Notes: a model not told the origin generated them from the letters alone. 64,000 bases of DNA from Formicarius rufipectus (GCA_013399695.1 VXAU01003165.1:96543-160542); one strand, 5' to 3'; positions 1 through 13,253 are shown, numbered from the stretch's first letter. Program-made: numbers and translations.

Positions 1-1098
1 CCTACCAGCCACCTCCTCCTCCCCCCGCCGCGCCTCCTCCTCCTGCCCCCTGCAGCGGGGTTACCTGTCACGGGGAGCCCGCTAAATTTTACGGATACGA
101 TAACTTACAGAGACAGCAGATTTTTACGACACAGCAAGAGGCCGAGCTGGTACAATATCCTGACTGTAAATCGTCCAGTGCTAATATTGGCGAGGAACCA
201 GACCACTTAAATCAGAGCTCGTCTCCTGCTCAAATGTTTCCCTGGATGAGACCACAAGGTTGGACGCAGTCAAAAATTTGCTTCCATCTCACGTCTCAGT
301 TCGAAACTTTCTTTTCCTCCTCCCGCTTCTTCCTCGCTGACTCTCACTCCCTGCTTCTGTCTCACTCATTCCTCACTTCTCTCCCGCGATTCCTATCACC
401 GTAGTGGCTTGCAATAATAAAGCTATACAGTAAGGAAACAGAAACCTTTCGGGCCCTGAGGCACAGATGACATGCTCGCTCTTCTCCCGTCGCCGTGCCT
501 GAACGGGAAAGGGTGCAGGATCGGGGAGGGGGGCGGCGGGGGGGAGAATACAACATGATAAAGTGAACTCCCAAGCCCCTGTGCAGAGGGACAGCTGAGA
601 CGCTTCGTGCATTTGCTATCGCTGTTTTTCTCTCACTCGTATAAAGCTCTAGACTCCTCCGTGGCCTCTGCTTTCTCTTGCTTCGGTTCTGTGGAGCTTC
701 TCTCGAGGGATTCCAGAGGGATCAGAGCCCTCGCTCCCTGCCTACGTCTTTTTTTGAACGGCCACATCAACCTCCAAACCCCTATGTTTTTGTTTTAAAC
801 AGCAGCTCCAGGTAGGAGGAGAGGAAGACAAACGTACAGCCGATTCCAGACTCTAGAACTGGAAAAAGAATTCCTATTTAACCCTTATCTGACCAGGAAG
901 AGGAGGATCGAGGTGTCCCATGCACTAGGACTCACCGAGAGGCAGGTAAAGATCTGGTTTCAGAACAGGAGGATGAAATGGAAAAAAGAGAACAACAAGG
1001 ACAAATTCCCTGCTTCCAGACAGGAGAGAAAGGAAGGGACGGCCAAAAAGGAAGCACATGATCTGGAAGAAGACAGAGCTGAAGGCCATACAAATTAA
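1..1098 (+). CDS. HOXD8: HOXD8 homeobox transcription factor, 5'-truncated by the window edge
   Basis: Sequence-specific nuclear DNA-binding protein of HOX paralogue group 8. Coding parts are 1-258 (reading frame from base 3) and 803-1098, joined across a 544-bp intron with a GT donor at 259-260 and an AG acceptor ending at 802; the intron is phase 1. About 183 residues are visible. Exon 1 shows a proline-rich stretch, the segment GEPAKFYGYDNLQRQ and the PBX-contacting hexapeptide MFPWMR (nt 234-251). The homeodomain lies at nt 814-993, with R5, W48 (nt 955) and the recognition-helix core WFQNRRMKWKK. The protein ends in an acidic tail finishing EDRAEGHTN and a TAA. From memory of the family, the combination of FPWMRPQ, the QTYSRFQTLELEKEFLFNPYL arm and the KENNKDKFP tail is diagnostic of HOXD8 rather than HOXB8 or HOXC8. 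The start codon and N-terminus lie upstream of the window. Confidence 0.96.
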
Positions 1099-1432
1099 TT
1101 TTTGCCCTAAAAGTCTTTGTGTAAAGCAATCAAAAATAACCAGGGCCATAGTCTGACATGCCGGCTCATCTACCCCTGTACGTGATCTTGCCGTAGGACG
1201 AGTGACCCCGTGTCCCTCCACTTGACACTTCTATTCTTCGGTGGCTTCACTTGTTTGTTGGTTTATTTTGTTTATAAGCGTATCTGAAACAATCTCTAGA
1301 TTTAATATTTCATCTACTTATTTTTACAAATTTGATGCGGAGTTTGTAGCAACAAATTTCTAATTATATACAAATATATATATATTTGCAAACTTAAAAG
1401 TCGGTGATTGTGGGAAATGATATAAACTTCCA

Positions 1433-1611
1433 AATAAATACCAGTAAGCAAGCAATTTAAGAATGCTTTATTAATCAAGACAAGTGCACTTGTATTATTT
1501 TAATTCTTGTTCTTCTCTTATGTTGAATAAATTATATAATTTTATTAAAATTGAAGAAAAATATCTTAGAAATATATTTAACCTTCTGTTATGATATTTG
1601 ATTAAAATAAA
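1433..1611 (+). terminator. Candidate HOXD8 polyadenylation signals
   Basis: AATAAA hexamers occur at 1433-1438, 1526-1531 and 1606-1611 in an AT-rich stretch 335-510 bp after the HOXD8 stop. Any could end the transcript; the sequence does not show which is used. Confidence 0.45.
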
Positions 1612-4185
1612 CAAAATTTATTCAATTACAAAATGTATCAATGTATCAGCATCCCGATATCCTTTCTGTAATCCAGTAACCTTCAGAGTCTCCACGAGTC
1701 TGGACTAACTCTAACCTGCACCTTTCCCTCCTCCAGTCTCGGATGCTGGGTGTTTCTGTGGGGTCTGGAATGGCACACAGCGTACAAAACCTGCTTTTTA
1801 CTCTCTGTCAAGGACACTACGGGGCCCTGGTGAAAGCAGCGGCCAGCTAGGACTTCGGTCCCACCTGCGAGCTGAGTCCACGCTGCGGGTCGGCCCAGTG
1901 AGCCCCGCGACGTGTGCACCTGGGCCCTGCTTTCGTCTTTTGCTGCTCCGCGACCCGGGCCGCGGGACGGCGATGCGGGGGACTGCTGCGGACAAACACA
2001 GCCCTTTACCCCTCGAAGGCGCTTGCTGCCGGCCTGGCTGGAGGGGGACAATCAGCACGCTGGCCCCACATCAACTCTGAGGGCTGCTCCCGATCGATGT
2101 GGCTCTTCCAGCCCCGCCACGCAAACCACGGACAAACCAGGCCTAGCCTTTCTCGTGAATGGCGGACGAGCAGAGAGATGCAAATCTTGCGGCCTTTCGT
2201 GGGGGTTTCTAGGGGGCTGTAAGAGCAAGGGGTCCCAAACTGTGTGCGGACCGATAGAAGGACCTTTTCCCCCTAAATCATACGGCTAGGACGAGTTTCC
2301 CTGCGGAGGAAGTAGCCGGCGAGAACAGAGCCTACCAAACAATTCCCCCAGCCATGGAAGGAAAAGTCCGCACCGATTAGTAAAACGGATTAATTTCTCT
2401 CCCCTCTTCCCTCCCTTCTCTTGCTCCCGCTTCGTGTCTCTGTCCCGCAGATCGCGGTATCAAGCAGAACGTACGAGAGCAGTCCTTTTGAGGAGCAGCA
2501 GGCAGAGGGACGAGGGACGAAACATAAATCGCTACCAACATTTCTGCGTTATTTTCCCCACCACCTTACACCTCCTGAGTGATGGTTCTGTGAAAGAAAT
2601 CGAATGGACTCGCTAGACACTGCGACAAACACGACATATTTCTATTATCTTCCCAGAAACGAGCATGCTCCTGACAAGGTCGGGGCCGAGCCGAGGGCCC
2701 ACTTGGAAAATCACAGACAGGGTTCCGAGGAGGTGTCGTGTCCACCCGGCTCTGGGCCCTTCTCCTGCACCCAACAGCTTAGCTCCCGGGAACGGACCCT
2801 GTGCAGCTAGCAACGCAGTCCACGGGGACGGGGTTTGTAAAGCGGGTTTGGTTCATTTCGTTTCCCTTCCTCTACCCTCTCCCCTCAATTGAGGAAGGCA
2901 CGTTTCCACTCCTGCAAAAACACCAGCTCTAGAGGGAGGCACGAACAAGCAGAGCTATTGTTCTCTGTTTTATTTTAATCGCCTAACTGGTGTAAGGTTA
3001 TAAAGGAGGGGAAGCTGCAACAAAGCAGTGAAGTAAACATTTTGCTGCATGGATTTGCATAAATATAAAGGTACCCTTAGTGTTCAGGGAGGATGAGGAA
3101 AGAACCCCAGTAACCCGATGCTCAAAAAGACATCGTTTTTCCAAATAATACTCGTGCCAGAGGTACCGGCATGCTTGATCTCTGGGCAGGGCAAAGCCTC
3201 TTTCCTCTGCTGCATTTATGGCAGAGGCTGGGAGCAGCATGGTTCAGGCGGGCCCTGCCGTGGGGAAAACCGTGGTGGTGCCTCCCGCTGCAAACCAGGG
3301 CTGTCCGCGGGGGTAAGGCAAGTAGGAGGCCTTCACACTCGAGTGGAGCACTTCTTAGGCTAGTATTTGTCTATGACAGAGCTGATGAGGTAGTTGTTTT
3401 TAATTATCAGACAAAGAGAAATATTCCTTAAGAAATTTCCGTTAGCGTCGCTCTCCCAGGGCCAACTGGGAACGCAGCCACGTAAGCTAAAACTGACTTC
3501 CTTGTGCGCACATAATTGGGCAAGGCCTAGTGGTAACTGGAATCGTCCCTGTCTTACTCATTAGGAAAATCACAACATCTCTGTTAAGATACTTCCCCCC
3601 ATAACCTGACATATGAATATTTCCCTCGGTCTTACTGGGAGACTTGCTACGAAAAGTGAAAACCGAATAAGGAAACGACTTGTCGATCAGTGATTCCCCC
3701 GTAAAATCGGAGTCATCGAGCTCCGGAGCAGACATCGGGGTTTTGGCAAGAAAAAGCGGTAGCTGCACAGATCGTGGCGGGAGCGGTGGCGAGATGTCGC
3801 CTGCGACCATCACTGCATGGATGTACTGCGCCTTTGGTTTCCGCGGGATTTCTCCATTCCCTTGAAGAGCAGCTCACCGCAGCCGTGAATGATGCGGAGA
3901 CACCACGAAAGCTGCAAGTGTCTTGACCAAGGGACACACAGCACGGATGTGATATCCACAGCTGTGCAACTGCCTGAAGATGCGTGTTAAAAAGATCAAA
4001 CATTGATCTTTAGGCGTTTTTAATATTGTTAACAGTTACAATCAGCACGGAGGTCACGGATTGAGGGCTCTGCTATTCCTTGAAACAGAACTCGAGCAAG
4101 AAATATTCGCAGTACTCCTCTGATCCGAGCATTCCCTGTGCACGGAGGTTCATTTTAATTTTTAAGAATGCTTTCTAGGAATCGA
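1612..4185. other. HOXD8-HOXD4 intergenic sequence, no gene recognised
   Basis: Mixed-composition single-copy-looking sequence. Short open frames are present on both strands, but none shows a recognisable domain, splice context or codon bias. No repeat family was recognised. Confidence 0.5.
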
Positions 4186-4189
4186 ATTT

Positions 4190-5560
4190 TCCCTGTTGGT
4201 GCCCCAGAAAGGTTTTATCGGGGGCGGAGGCACTCTGGGTGCGGTGACAGTGCCCGGCGCAACCTGCGGGAGCCGCATACTGCAGGGCGGGGAGGAGGCT
4301 CGGACTATTTTTATGTCGGCGACGGCTTCCGCTTCAGTAGTGGGCGCTAAAACAGATGTGGTTTCTTTTAGTGCCCGGCAGAGTGGTGGGGGTGGTGGGC
4401 GACGGGGGGAATGCAGTTTAAGTCCCTTTCGTTTGGGCAAGAAACTGATCCTTCGGCACAGCACTCTGCCCTTCCTTACGAGGCCCCGCGGCAGCTTGTC
4501 CCGCTCTCCGCGGCCCACGCGGATCTCCCGCGTTCTGGCTGTGCTTGCGGGGCTCCGTTACTGCTCTCGGGGCGCGCAGATCGAGGGCAGGCGGGGCCGA
4601 AGACTCAGTGAAAGCGCAAAGCGAAAAAAAAAATGGCGCTGGGAAGCAGTATGTGCAAAATCCGCAAGGAATTGCAGTAAATTCCTTTTTGTTTGAAGAA
4701 AATTTACAACTTGGTAATAGACCTTTTTATGACCTATTTGGGCTCGTCATTGGCTGCGGCTGGTCATGTGCAGGCAGCGAGCGCTTTCATGGCCTTTTCC
4801 TGATTTCCCTGGCGAATTTCCCCCTGCATTCTGCCTTCAGAGAGCCTCAGCCCCTCTTTTTCTAACCTTTGTCTGGGCTGAGGTGTATGGCAGTCGCCCT
4901 TACGATGGTGTCCCGCGCCCCTAAACCCTCGGCCGGTACCAACGCCTCCGCACTGACGCTTCCCCGGTCCACCTACTCTCCCTCGCCCACGGAGGGTTGC
5001 TCGGAGACCCGCGCCCGCTGCCGCGTCGCATCCAACCCCTCGCTGCTCTCCTACAGCTTGGTGCCCCCGCTGCCACTACCTCCTCCGGCACATGGATTGC
5101 TACGCGGGTGCAAAATGGATTACAGCGACCTTCCCGGGTTCCTCCGCAGGCATGCAATGCCGCGAACTGGTAAGCACTCAGATCCCCTCGGGTTGGTCGC
5201 CGGTACTCCCCGTCCGCTCACGGTCCCGATACGCGGCACAGCACTGTCTTTCCTGTCCTCCTGTCACATTTGGTCACCTGTCCCTCGCAGTCCTTTGTTC
5301 TTTCTATTAGTATTGCTATTACTGTTCCTAATTTTGCTGCTCTTACTGTTGTTTTTATTGCTATTGTAATTGTCGGTGTTGTTACTATTATTAGTCATAG
5401 TTGTGGGCATGTCGCAGAGTGCGAGCGGCCGTTGCGCGCGGTCTGGCACGGAAAATGCGCCGCGGGCCTCGATGGCGCTGCGCTCCTCGGCATTCCGCGG
5501 CCAGAGGCAGAAAGCTGGGGCGGAGGCACATAGGCGGGATTTCTTCCAATAAAAGGCCTT
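4190..5560. promoter_or_regulatory. CpG-rich block between HOXD8 and HOXD4
   Basis: A GC- and CpG-dense segment about 12 kb upstream of HOXD4. It holds an inverted CCAAT box (ATTGG, 4749-4753) and a long + strand open frame from 4869 to 5369. The open frame runs over a good donor-like site (GTAAGC at 5170). I recognise no protein domain in the open frame. CpG islands in HOX clusters often mark promoters or alternative first exons, so an unannotated transcript start is possible. Confidence 0.45.
5296..5402 (+). repeat. Degenerate TTA/TTG/TTC low-complexity tract
   Basis: About 100 bases dominated by imperfect trinucleotide words of the TTA, TTG, CTA and ATT type. Its low complexity keeps several frames open here, so translations through it are not meaningful. 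Confidence 0.6.
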
Positions 5561-5961
5561 TTTTTTTTTTGGTATACTTTCCCCCCTGCCGGCCTGAAGC
5601 TCGCTGTGGTGATGCTCTGGTTTGTTTTCCCATGGCGGAAGGACGGTCGCGTAACTTTAAAGCTTAACAGGTGTTTTCGCAGGAGAATCGGTGTCAGTGC
5701 TCCCGCGGGGGTGGAGGGCGCGGGCGGTCCCCGCCGAACCCGTCGAGCCGGGGGCTGTGCCTCGGCTGTGCCCCCGCCCGCCCCGCCGGGACACTTTCGC
5801 ACACCCTTCTGCCGCTGCACCGCGGAGCCAGGGCTGAGGCTCCGACCTGCTCCGTGGGCGGCATATGGGCCGGGCTCGGCAGCCGGGAGCGCACGCCAGC
5901 AGTACTGCTGCTTACCCACGTGAAACCCATGGCGAGGCTAAATTGGGAACGAGTTCACGGG

Positions 5962-6085
5962 GGAAAAAAAAAGAAAACAAAAGAAAACAAATCAATCAAA
6001 CAAACAAACCCCAAACAAACAAAAACAAAACAAAAACCAAAAACCCCCCCCAACCAACCCAAAAAAAACCAAACAACAACAAACC
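5962..6085 (+). repeat. A/C-rich low-complexity tract (AAAC and CAAA words)
   Basis: A strongly strand-asymmetric run of A with scattered C (AAAC, CAAA, AACC words) of about 120 bp. Similar tracts recur at 18520-18600 and 19310-19425. Confidence 0.8.
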
Positions 6086-6099
6086 GCCAGGTTTATTTT

Positions 6100-7870
6100 G
6101 AAATATGACGAGAAGACGGAGAAATCACGTAAACTATGCCTGCGTTACCTACATGTGTGTATACATATCCATATTCACATTATATATATATGTATGTATA
6201 TACGCATCTACATCTCCGCTCTGTAGAACACATATTATTTGGAAGTGCACTATTCTGAATATATATATTTTATTTACCTCCTCTCCATTTTCAAAATGTT
6301 ATAGCACAGAAGAAAACATGCTGCCTCGTATTTAGTGCTCACATCGATGGTCGGTGGTGGCAATGCATCGTGCCATTGCACTGCGGGAATTTACCGAACC
6401 GCCATTTATCCCCAGATCAGCCAGTTAATTAACGGTAAAACAAAACGCCTGATTGAAAAATATACAGCGAGGCTGGAAAGGTGAGAGTCGTACCCCGGGT
6501 ACGTAATTTGAAGGCTTAAAAGAAATTCTTCTTTAATCAGTCCTGGAGCACCTCCTCAGCCTGCTATGCCCGAGTCCCATTACAGTGAGCGACAAGATCC
6601 CTGTACCCCATGCTTTGGCTGTTCGCACTAGCCGACCGCCCTGCGTTGCTGAAGGATTTGGGGATTATTTGGGTGGAATCGTTATCGACATAGCAACAAT
6701 CTTCAACAGTAACTTGAAAAGTATGCCTCGCGTTTGTTTTCACTCTCAGTATCCCTTCTAGTCGACATAGTAATTATATCTGTTTATAAATCTCTTCAAA
6801 ACCTTGGGGAAACCTCGTTCCTTGAGCTGTTTTGAAATTATTCGTAGCCTGGGGAAAAATAAGAAAACAAAAGCAGGATGTTCTAAGGAATTCTAATGTG
6901 CATGTATGTGTCTGCGGGTTCATCTACTGACACATGCGGATACACATATGCATTTATTATTTCATTTGTTTATGTCAGAGTTCGGCTTTTCCCTTTTTAA
7001 ACGCCTTCCTTCCCTGCTTCCTTTGGCTCTTATTCTTTTTCTTTTATTTATTTTTATTAACACTGAAGTACACATTGGTCTGTTTATGCTTAGGAACATA
7101 ACTATGTAATTGTATGTATTCATAGCAGAATCTGTATGTACGTATTTATATATAAGACACATATAAGGACTGTATTTTTATGTTTAATTATACACCTACA
7201 TAACGAGATATGAGTATAGATGTGTTGGTGTGCTGAAATTTTTGAAATACAGAATTCATAGCCACATTTCTCGCACTTGCTTCGTTTCGCCTCGTGTTTG
7301 ACAGAATTTATGACTCATCTCATTTTTTTGTTGGAAGGAAACAGCCGATCCCTAGCCTACCCTTTACTGACGCACTGGCAGCATAAAAACACTACCACAA
7401 AGCAGCCGGCAGGAAGCGACAACCTGTGCTCCCTGGACGTGCCCGGGTGCCGCTGGCACCGGCTACCATTTGGGAAGTCAGGTTGGGCTCCCACTTGGCA
7501 GTTGCAGGTTGCCTGGAGCAGAAGTGTAGCTTCTGTTCCCTGAGTCTGGCAGGGCTTTCGTGCAAGGAGGGGATGCGGTGTGAAGTGTGGACCCGGGAAA
7601 TCCGATAAGACTGGGCGAAGAAATACGCGTTGGTTTTGCTCTCTTAAGAAGCAAAAATCCCTCCGATTCGTTTTCTCGTTCCCCAAATAAACATAATTCC
7701 CACGGAGTGTTTTATGAGAGCTTGGGACAGGGGAAAAAATCCGAACAAAGACAGTATTACACCCCTCGGTTGGCAGGCAGCTGTTAAAGGTATTTAGTGC
7801 TCTACTGCAGTGCGGCAGTCAATGCTGCTGGAGCGGGAGAGGAGAGAACAGGAAGCGAAAGGAAAAGATG
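6100..7870. other. AT-rich HOXD8-HOXD4 intergenic sequence
   Basis: AT-rich, with short TA/TG-rich words near 6150-6270 and 7130-7160. No gene, RNA or mobile element was recognised. Confidence 0.5.
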
Positions 7871-7879
7871 AGGCACAAT

Positions 7880-9070
7880 AAACATTGCAGCAGGTCGCGG
7901 AGGCCGGGCGGGGCGCGGACGAAGGGTCTCTGCCAGAGACAAGAGGCAATAAAAGTGCATTCAGCGGCAGCAGGCTGTGCCCAAGCCCAGCATTCGCCTC
8001 CCATCACCCGCGGAGTAAGGGGCGGCGACTGGGGGAGGCAGTCCGCAATGCCTACCCAGTGACCCACGTCGGAGCTACCCGAGCCAGAGCCTGCGAGAGC
8101 TCTGGGGGGGTCACCGCAGCCGCCCGCCCGCCCCGCGGCCGCGGCTCCGTCGCCTCTGCCCGCGTGTGGGCGCCCTCCCCGACGCACCGCGACAGGGTCA
8201 CCTGCCCGCACCTTCCGCGCTCGGGGCTGCCGGGCCGGGCCGCGGAGCGGCCGCCGGGGGCGCGACAGGCCCCGGCCGCCGCCACCAGCCGCTGTGTCTC
8301 CACGGCCTCTTCCAGGAGAAGGCGCTGTAGGACAAGCCTGGCTGCTCTGCCCTCCGGGGCGAGAGACCTGGCGCCCCACCACCGGCTTCGGGACCCCTAC
8401 TCTGCCCCTCGCCTGCCCACAGAAGAGGCCCACCGGCGGGNCAGTTGAGTCTCAGTTGTCCTACTCCTTCCAGTGCCATGACCTCCTGTTTGACCCGGCT
8501 CTACAGCCCCTTGGCGCGCCCCCGCTACACATCCTCCCACACTCTGCCTAAACCACAGGGCCACGGGGCTCGCCTCGTGTGCCCTGCCGCCCTCTCGGTT
8601 ACCAGTCCGTCCTTTGATGTCGGGCACCCACGTCTTCCCATCCTGTCCCTTTGATGTACGTGCCAGAGCTCAGTGGCGGCCCTCACCCTTCTTCCCACCG
8701 GTTCCCTTCCCGCGGGCAGAGCCCCCGGCCCCCGCACATCCTCCCTGCCTCCTGCAAGCCAGGGCCCGGCAGAGTTCCCTGCCTCAGCCTCACCCGTTGC
8801 CCCCAGGCTTCACCTTCCCGAGCTGTGCCCGGACATGACCCTGGCGGCACCCATCTCCCCCAGGCCGTGCCTGCCCCGGCGAGACGCTCCCACGGCCCCC
8901 GGCCTCCCCTCCCTTCCCTGCGCTCCTCGCCCTCTTCCCCCTCGAACCCGGGGTGTCGCCGCCGCTGATCCCGTTTGATGTCGAGGCGCGGCTCGACGCC
9001 GCCTTGCCCGCTCCGGGATTTTGCTGACGCTGGATCTGCCTGCAGGCGCGGGGTGCTGCGGTCAGAGGCC
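7880..9070. promoter_or_regulatory. Second CpG-rich block between HOXD8 and HOXD4
   Basis: CpG- and GC-dense segment with open frames on both strands caused by the near absence of AT-rich stop codons. It contains one ambiguous base at 8441. No domain is recognisable in any frame, so I treat it as a CpG island rather than as a coding gene. Confidence 0.45.
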
Positions 9071-9079
9071 TTTGCATGC

Positions 9080-10720
9080 CTACATCCTTCTTGGAGAGGG
9101 CATGGGCGACAAGGTGACTGTGGAAAGGTCGGAGTTATGATAAAAGCAGAGGGGCATAATGCGTTGGATGTTATCGAGGCACTTGGTAGGTCTTCAAAGT
9201 CAGAGATGGAGCCTGTAATTTTCTGGCAGTGTGGTCCTCAGGATAGGATGCTGGTTGTCGTGTCTGTCAAATAGCATCAAGAGCGATGGTGATTTACACA
9301 TGTGATTCAATTTCCCCAACCTTTTCATCGCAACAATTACCAGAGGGAAACCAATTGTTACTGTATTACTTCATTACACATTTTATCTGTCTTCAGATCA
9401 TCAGTCCCAAATACAAAACCTTGCATAAAACCCTAGATAATGAACTGGCTGGACCTTCAAAGCTAACTTTCACATCTGCATTTTAGAATAGGAAATGTGA
9501 AAATTGTTCTAATTCCCTCTTCAAAAATCTCATCACTCAGAATTACTCAATTACTGAAGCATTCATCTTGTCCCTAGATGACTGGGAGGTGTATCTCAGT
9601 CATGAATTCCTCACTATCCCTCAGCCTCACCTTTCCCAGCCCTAGTCTCCTGGACACTTGTGCCTGTAGCACATGCCTGGTTTGGACCACCTCGTTTGCC
9701 AGGGGCTGATGCTTTGGTTGGCTGCTGTGCTACTGTGCATCCTGCCTTGGCATGGCACCTCTCTTCCTGCACACACAGGACAGTGTCTTGTCTCCAAATC
9801 GTGGGTTTCTCCTACCCACGAGATGGGACAAGAGAGCCAAAGCAATCACAGACATGTAGGGAGGGATGTGACATTCTCAGTACTGTCACAGGGGCTAGAG
9901 TCCACACACGGTCCCCATGGCCTGGGACAGGACCTTCACTGTAACAAGTACCTGGTGCCAGGCCTAGGGCAAACACACTTAACTCTGCATCATGGTTTCT
10001 GTAATCTCAGAATATTTCCCCCACATTTTATTGCACTTTCTTTTTGCACCCTGCTCTCAATTTCCAGTTTGTAGCCTTTCCTCGCACCCTCCCAAAGGAC
10101 AGACACTTTGGCTCCATGAAGCTGCCTGCTGCTGAAACCCTCCTTCCAGAGGCCAGTGTTGATGAAGTGTTTGGGGAGGGTGGCTAGAGTCTGACGGAAG
10201 CCTGATTCAGGACTAACTGTGCCCATGCCTGGGTGCCTGAGTAAGGTTTGAGGAGTCCCAGGGAGCTTTTCCCCCTGCTTGCCCAGGACTGGGAGTACGG
10301 ATCATGCTCCAGCTGAAAGCAACCCTGAAGTCAGCCCCATGCCAGACAGTCCACTCCTCTCCTGGGGGCACCTGGCTGGATCCCCTGGGCCTCATAACGT
10401 TTCTCAGACTGTGCATTGCAGCTGGAATGTCACCTTACACACTGCCCCTGCCAGCTGTCCTGGGCAGGGGAGGGGAAAGAGCCAACTCCCAGATCAAGTC
10501 ATTAAAAATCATGAAGATGATACCATATGATGAAAGCCTTGACAAGAGCAAGAAAAACAGTGGTATGCAAAATCACTCTAGGTCAAAAGAAAGAGCAAGG
10601 AAGGGCCTCAGTATGCCTCTTGTTCTCTGCAGGAAAATGAATTGTTCAGCTGTGATTTGGGCCATCTAATGAGTACTGCAAGAGCTGAGCTGCCCCTTTT
10701 GGGCTACTTCAGACTTGTAT
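9080..10720. other. Lower-CpG intergenic segment, no gene recognised
   Basis: Compositionally unlike the flanking CpG-rich sequence, with few CpG and many CA/TG dinucleotides. No repeat family or gene could be identified by eye. Confidence 0.4.
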
Positions 10721-13090
10721 AGTCAGAAATGGCCGAGTCAGAGCAGACTCTGCTGTTAAACAGGTACCACCCGGCTGGTGCCACCACCCAGCAAGGAGCT
10801 GAAGTTAGCTTGTTCTTCAGAGCTGAGCCCCCGAGCGGAGGCGCACTCGCACCCGAGGGCCGGGGGAGTGGCCGGTTCCCTCTGCCCGTGGCCGGTCACC
10901 GACGGAGCTGATGTAACTCCCCGCCCACTGACGAAGGTACAAATCCTTCTTTGGACCCACCAGTAGCTGCTGGCTGCTTCGACGCCCTCATCTTAGCAAT
11001 GATAGATTGGGATCTGATACCCGGCTTTCTTCATGTGTGAGACTGCCAGAGACATTTGACTTCCTGTGCTCGGGCTCCTTGAAATTCTCATCTGCTAACT
11101 CACACCCTGCTCCCTTCACACCAGGACTGTTTTATTGTTTTATAACCGTCCTTAAACTTCCAGTCCTCAAAGATCTCACTGTGGCAGGCTTCACACTTTT
11201 TCCCTTTCCGAAGCCCTGTGCCCTCAATGTTTGCAGCAGTTTGGTCACTCATAAAGATCCATCGGGCACCCGGGGAACCCGCAGCTCGGGTACAGCTCGT
11301 GAGATGAACTCAAAACCATTTTTCAGGGGAGCCTGACCAAAATGCCATAAACATCCAGGAAAGAGAGAGGGGATTCTCTATTTCTGTTAGTTTGTTCGTT
11401 TGTTTTGTTTTCCCCTGACGTTGGGATTCCCCGTCCCCTGAGAAGTATAAAGAAATGCTCGAATGGGTATCCACAGCGAACCGCCCTCGGATCCTTTCTC
11501 AGGAGCACTTCGGGAGTGCTAACACCCCTTTGCAGTTTCCCCTGCAACTCGCTCCTCAGAAAGGCCAGCCTAACGCCGTGTAGCTGAGCTTCCACCCATC
11601 CCAGCTATTCCAAGTCCCATTTTATAGGACAGATTCAGCGAACCTTTATTTAGCGAATAAAAGTTTAAAGCTGAAGGTTATTTATGGTTCCACAGAGATA
11701 GGTCCTGAGTGGCTATTTAGAAGCACGTGATTCCAATAAACTTTGTTTTATGGCTTGAGAGTTGACAAGCCAAAATATAATTCCCACCATAAATTAGTTT
11801 AAGAGCATACAAGTGCAGATGCTTTCGTTCCTGGAAGCAGTAATCGGGAAAGTGTTAGCAGGGAACCGTCGGCAGGAATGCGACCGTGCAGGCATCTCTG
11901 CTACCGGGTCCCCCAGGCCACGGGGGGAGTGCACAGTAAGTCCGCTACCAGCCTCCCCGCCGCCGCGCTCGGGCTTTCTGTGCCCCGAGGAGCTGCTTGG
12001 GAATGGGGTATCAACCCGGCAGCGCGGAACAGCTCCGCTGGGGAAATGGGCAGGTAGAGCTCAGATGGATAGGGTTGAGCCGGGATGTCCCTGTCTCACA
12101 TTTCTGAGTTTAGTGGGATTTCTTATTTGCAGATAACTTTTTTTTTTTTTTTTTTTTTCAAAGAAAGGAAGAGCGAGCAGTGCCAAAATACGGATATTAG
12201 TCCATTCTCCTCCCAGGCTCTGAATGTTATCCAGAGTGGGCAGAACTAAAGGAAAAAACCCAACCCAACCGAAAACTGTCTTGGGAAGTTCTGTTTAGTG
12301 AACTCTTGATATCTAGGAAATTGCCCAATGTTTAAACCAATAACTCTCCAAGATACAGTAGGAAGACAATAGATGAGGAGAAAAATCGCTTATAGAAGAG
12401 AGCTCTCCAATAGTATTTACTGTTAAATATACAATGCTTTTCAGGAGCTTTAGACTAAATATGCATTTTTGTTTTCCTTAATGGGGTATTTGGATATGTT
12501 TATTAAAATATTTGAAGGAAAGTTCAAGTTAAATCTGTCCTTCTGTAATGCAAACAAAGACACGTCTTGTGGTTACCGATAGGTTATTAGACGATCTTAA
12601 AAAGGATCTAGCTTAGAGTAATTGGATATTTATTCTAATAAAATTGTTCTTTCTGTGCTCTGCACGGATATGATTTTGCATGGCGTATTGTGACATTTTG
12701 TGGGTGATGGTTTAACAAAGGTCATCTGAATATTTCATTTCTAAGTGACTAGATTGCCACAGGAAAAAAATAAAAGAGCCTTTGTTATTCTTCTTTTCCA
12801 TCAGTGAAAGAGAGAGGTCTGACTTTTCATATCTTTAGAAATTATCCAGTATAAAATTTAGACTATGAATATTAAAACTGAAAAATCACACCCCAGACAC
12901 AGGGAAAGCATGTGTTCATAAGAAACTGCCTGGACGCAATGTGGTCCTCATTTGGATGGGGTTTCCATCCCACCACTCCGCTGCTCACAGGATTTGCCAC
13001 CATCTCCTCTATGCCTTCATCTATCAAACGTGGTTTGTAACTGTTCTCCAGAAATATCACCCGTATGTGGAATACAACAGTAACAAACGT
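10721..13090. other. HOXD8-HOXD4 intergenic sequence, no gene recognised
   Basis: Contains a poly-T run at 12138-12158 and AT-rich stretches around 11600-11800 and 12380-12760 of the kind seen in conserved HOX non-coding DNA. No coding exon is recognised. Confidence 0.45.
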
Positions 13091-13253
13091 TTTTATTGCA
13101 ACAGGTTCGGCAGCATGGAAGGACATCCACGGTAAGTAACCTCTTATTTATTGTAGAGTTTGCATTGCTTGAAAATCCTGTTCTTTCCCTTCAGACTGGA
13201 AAAACTAAAAATTATGATCCCTGGTGAATATTGTTACTCTAAATAAATTAATT

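Noticed and set aside
7819..8448. Long overlapping open frames on both strands (about 190-205 codons)
   Set aside because: They lie in a CpG island, include an ambiguous base and have low-complexity Arg/Pro/Gly composition without a domain.
8479..8496. TGACCT and TGACCC in direct orientation
   Set aside because: The spacing is 6, not a standard retinoid receptor arrangement.
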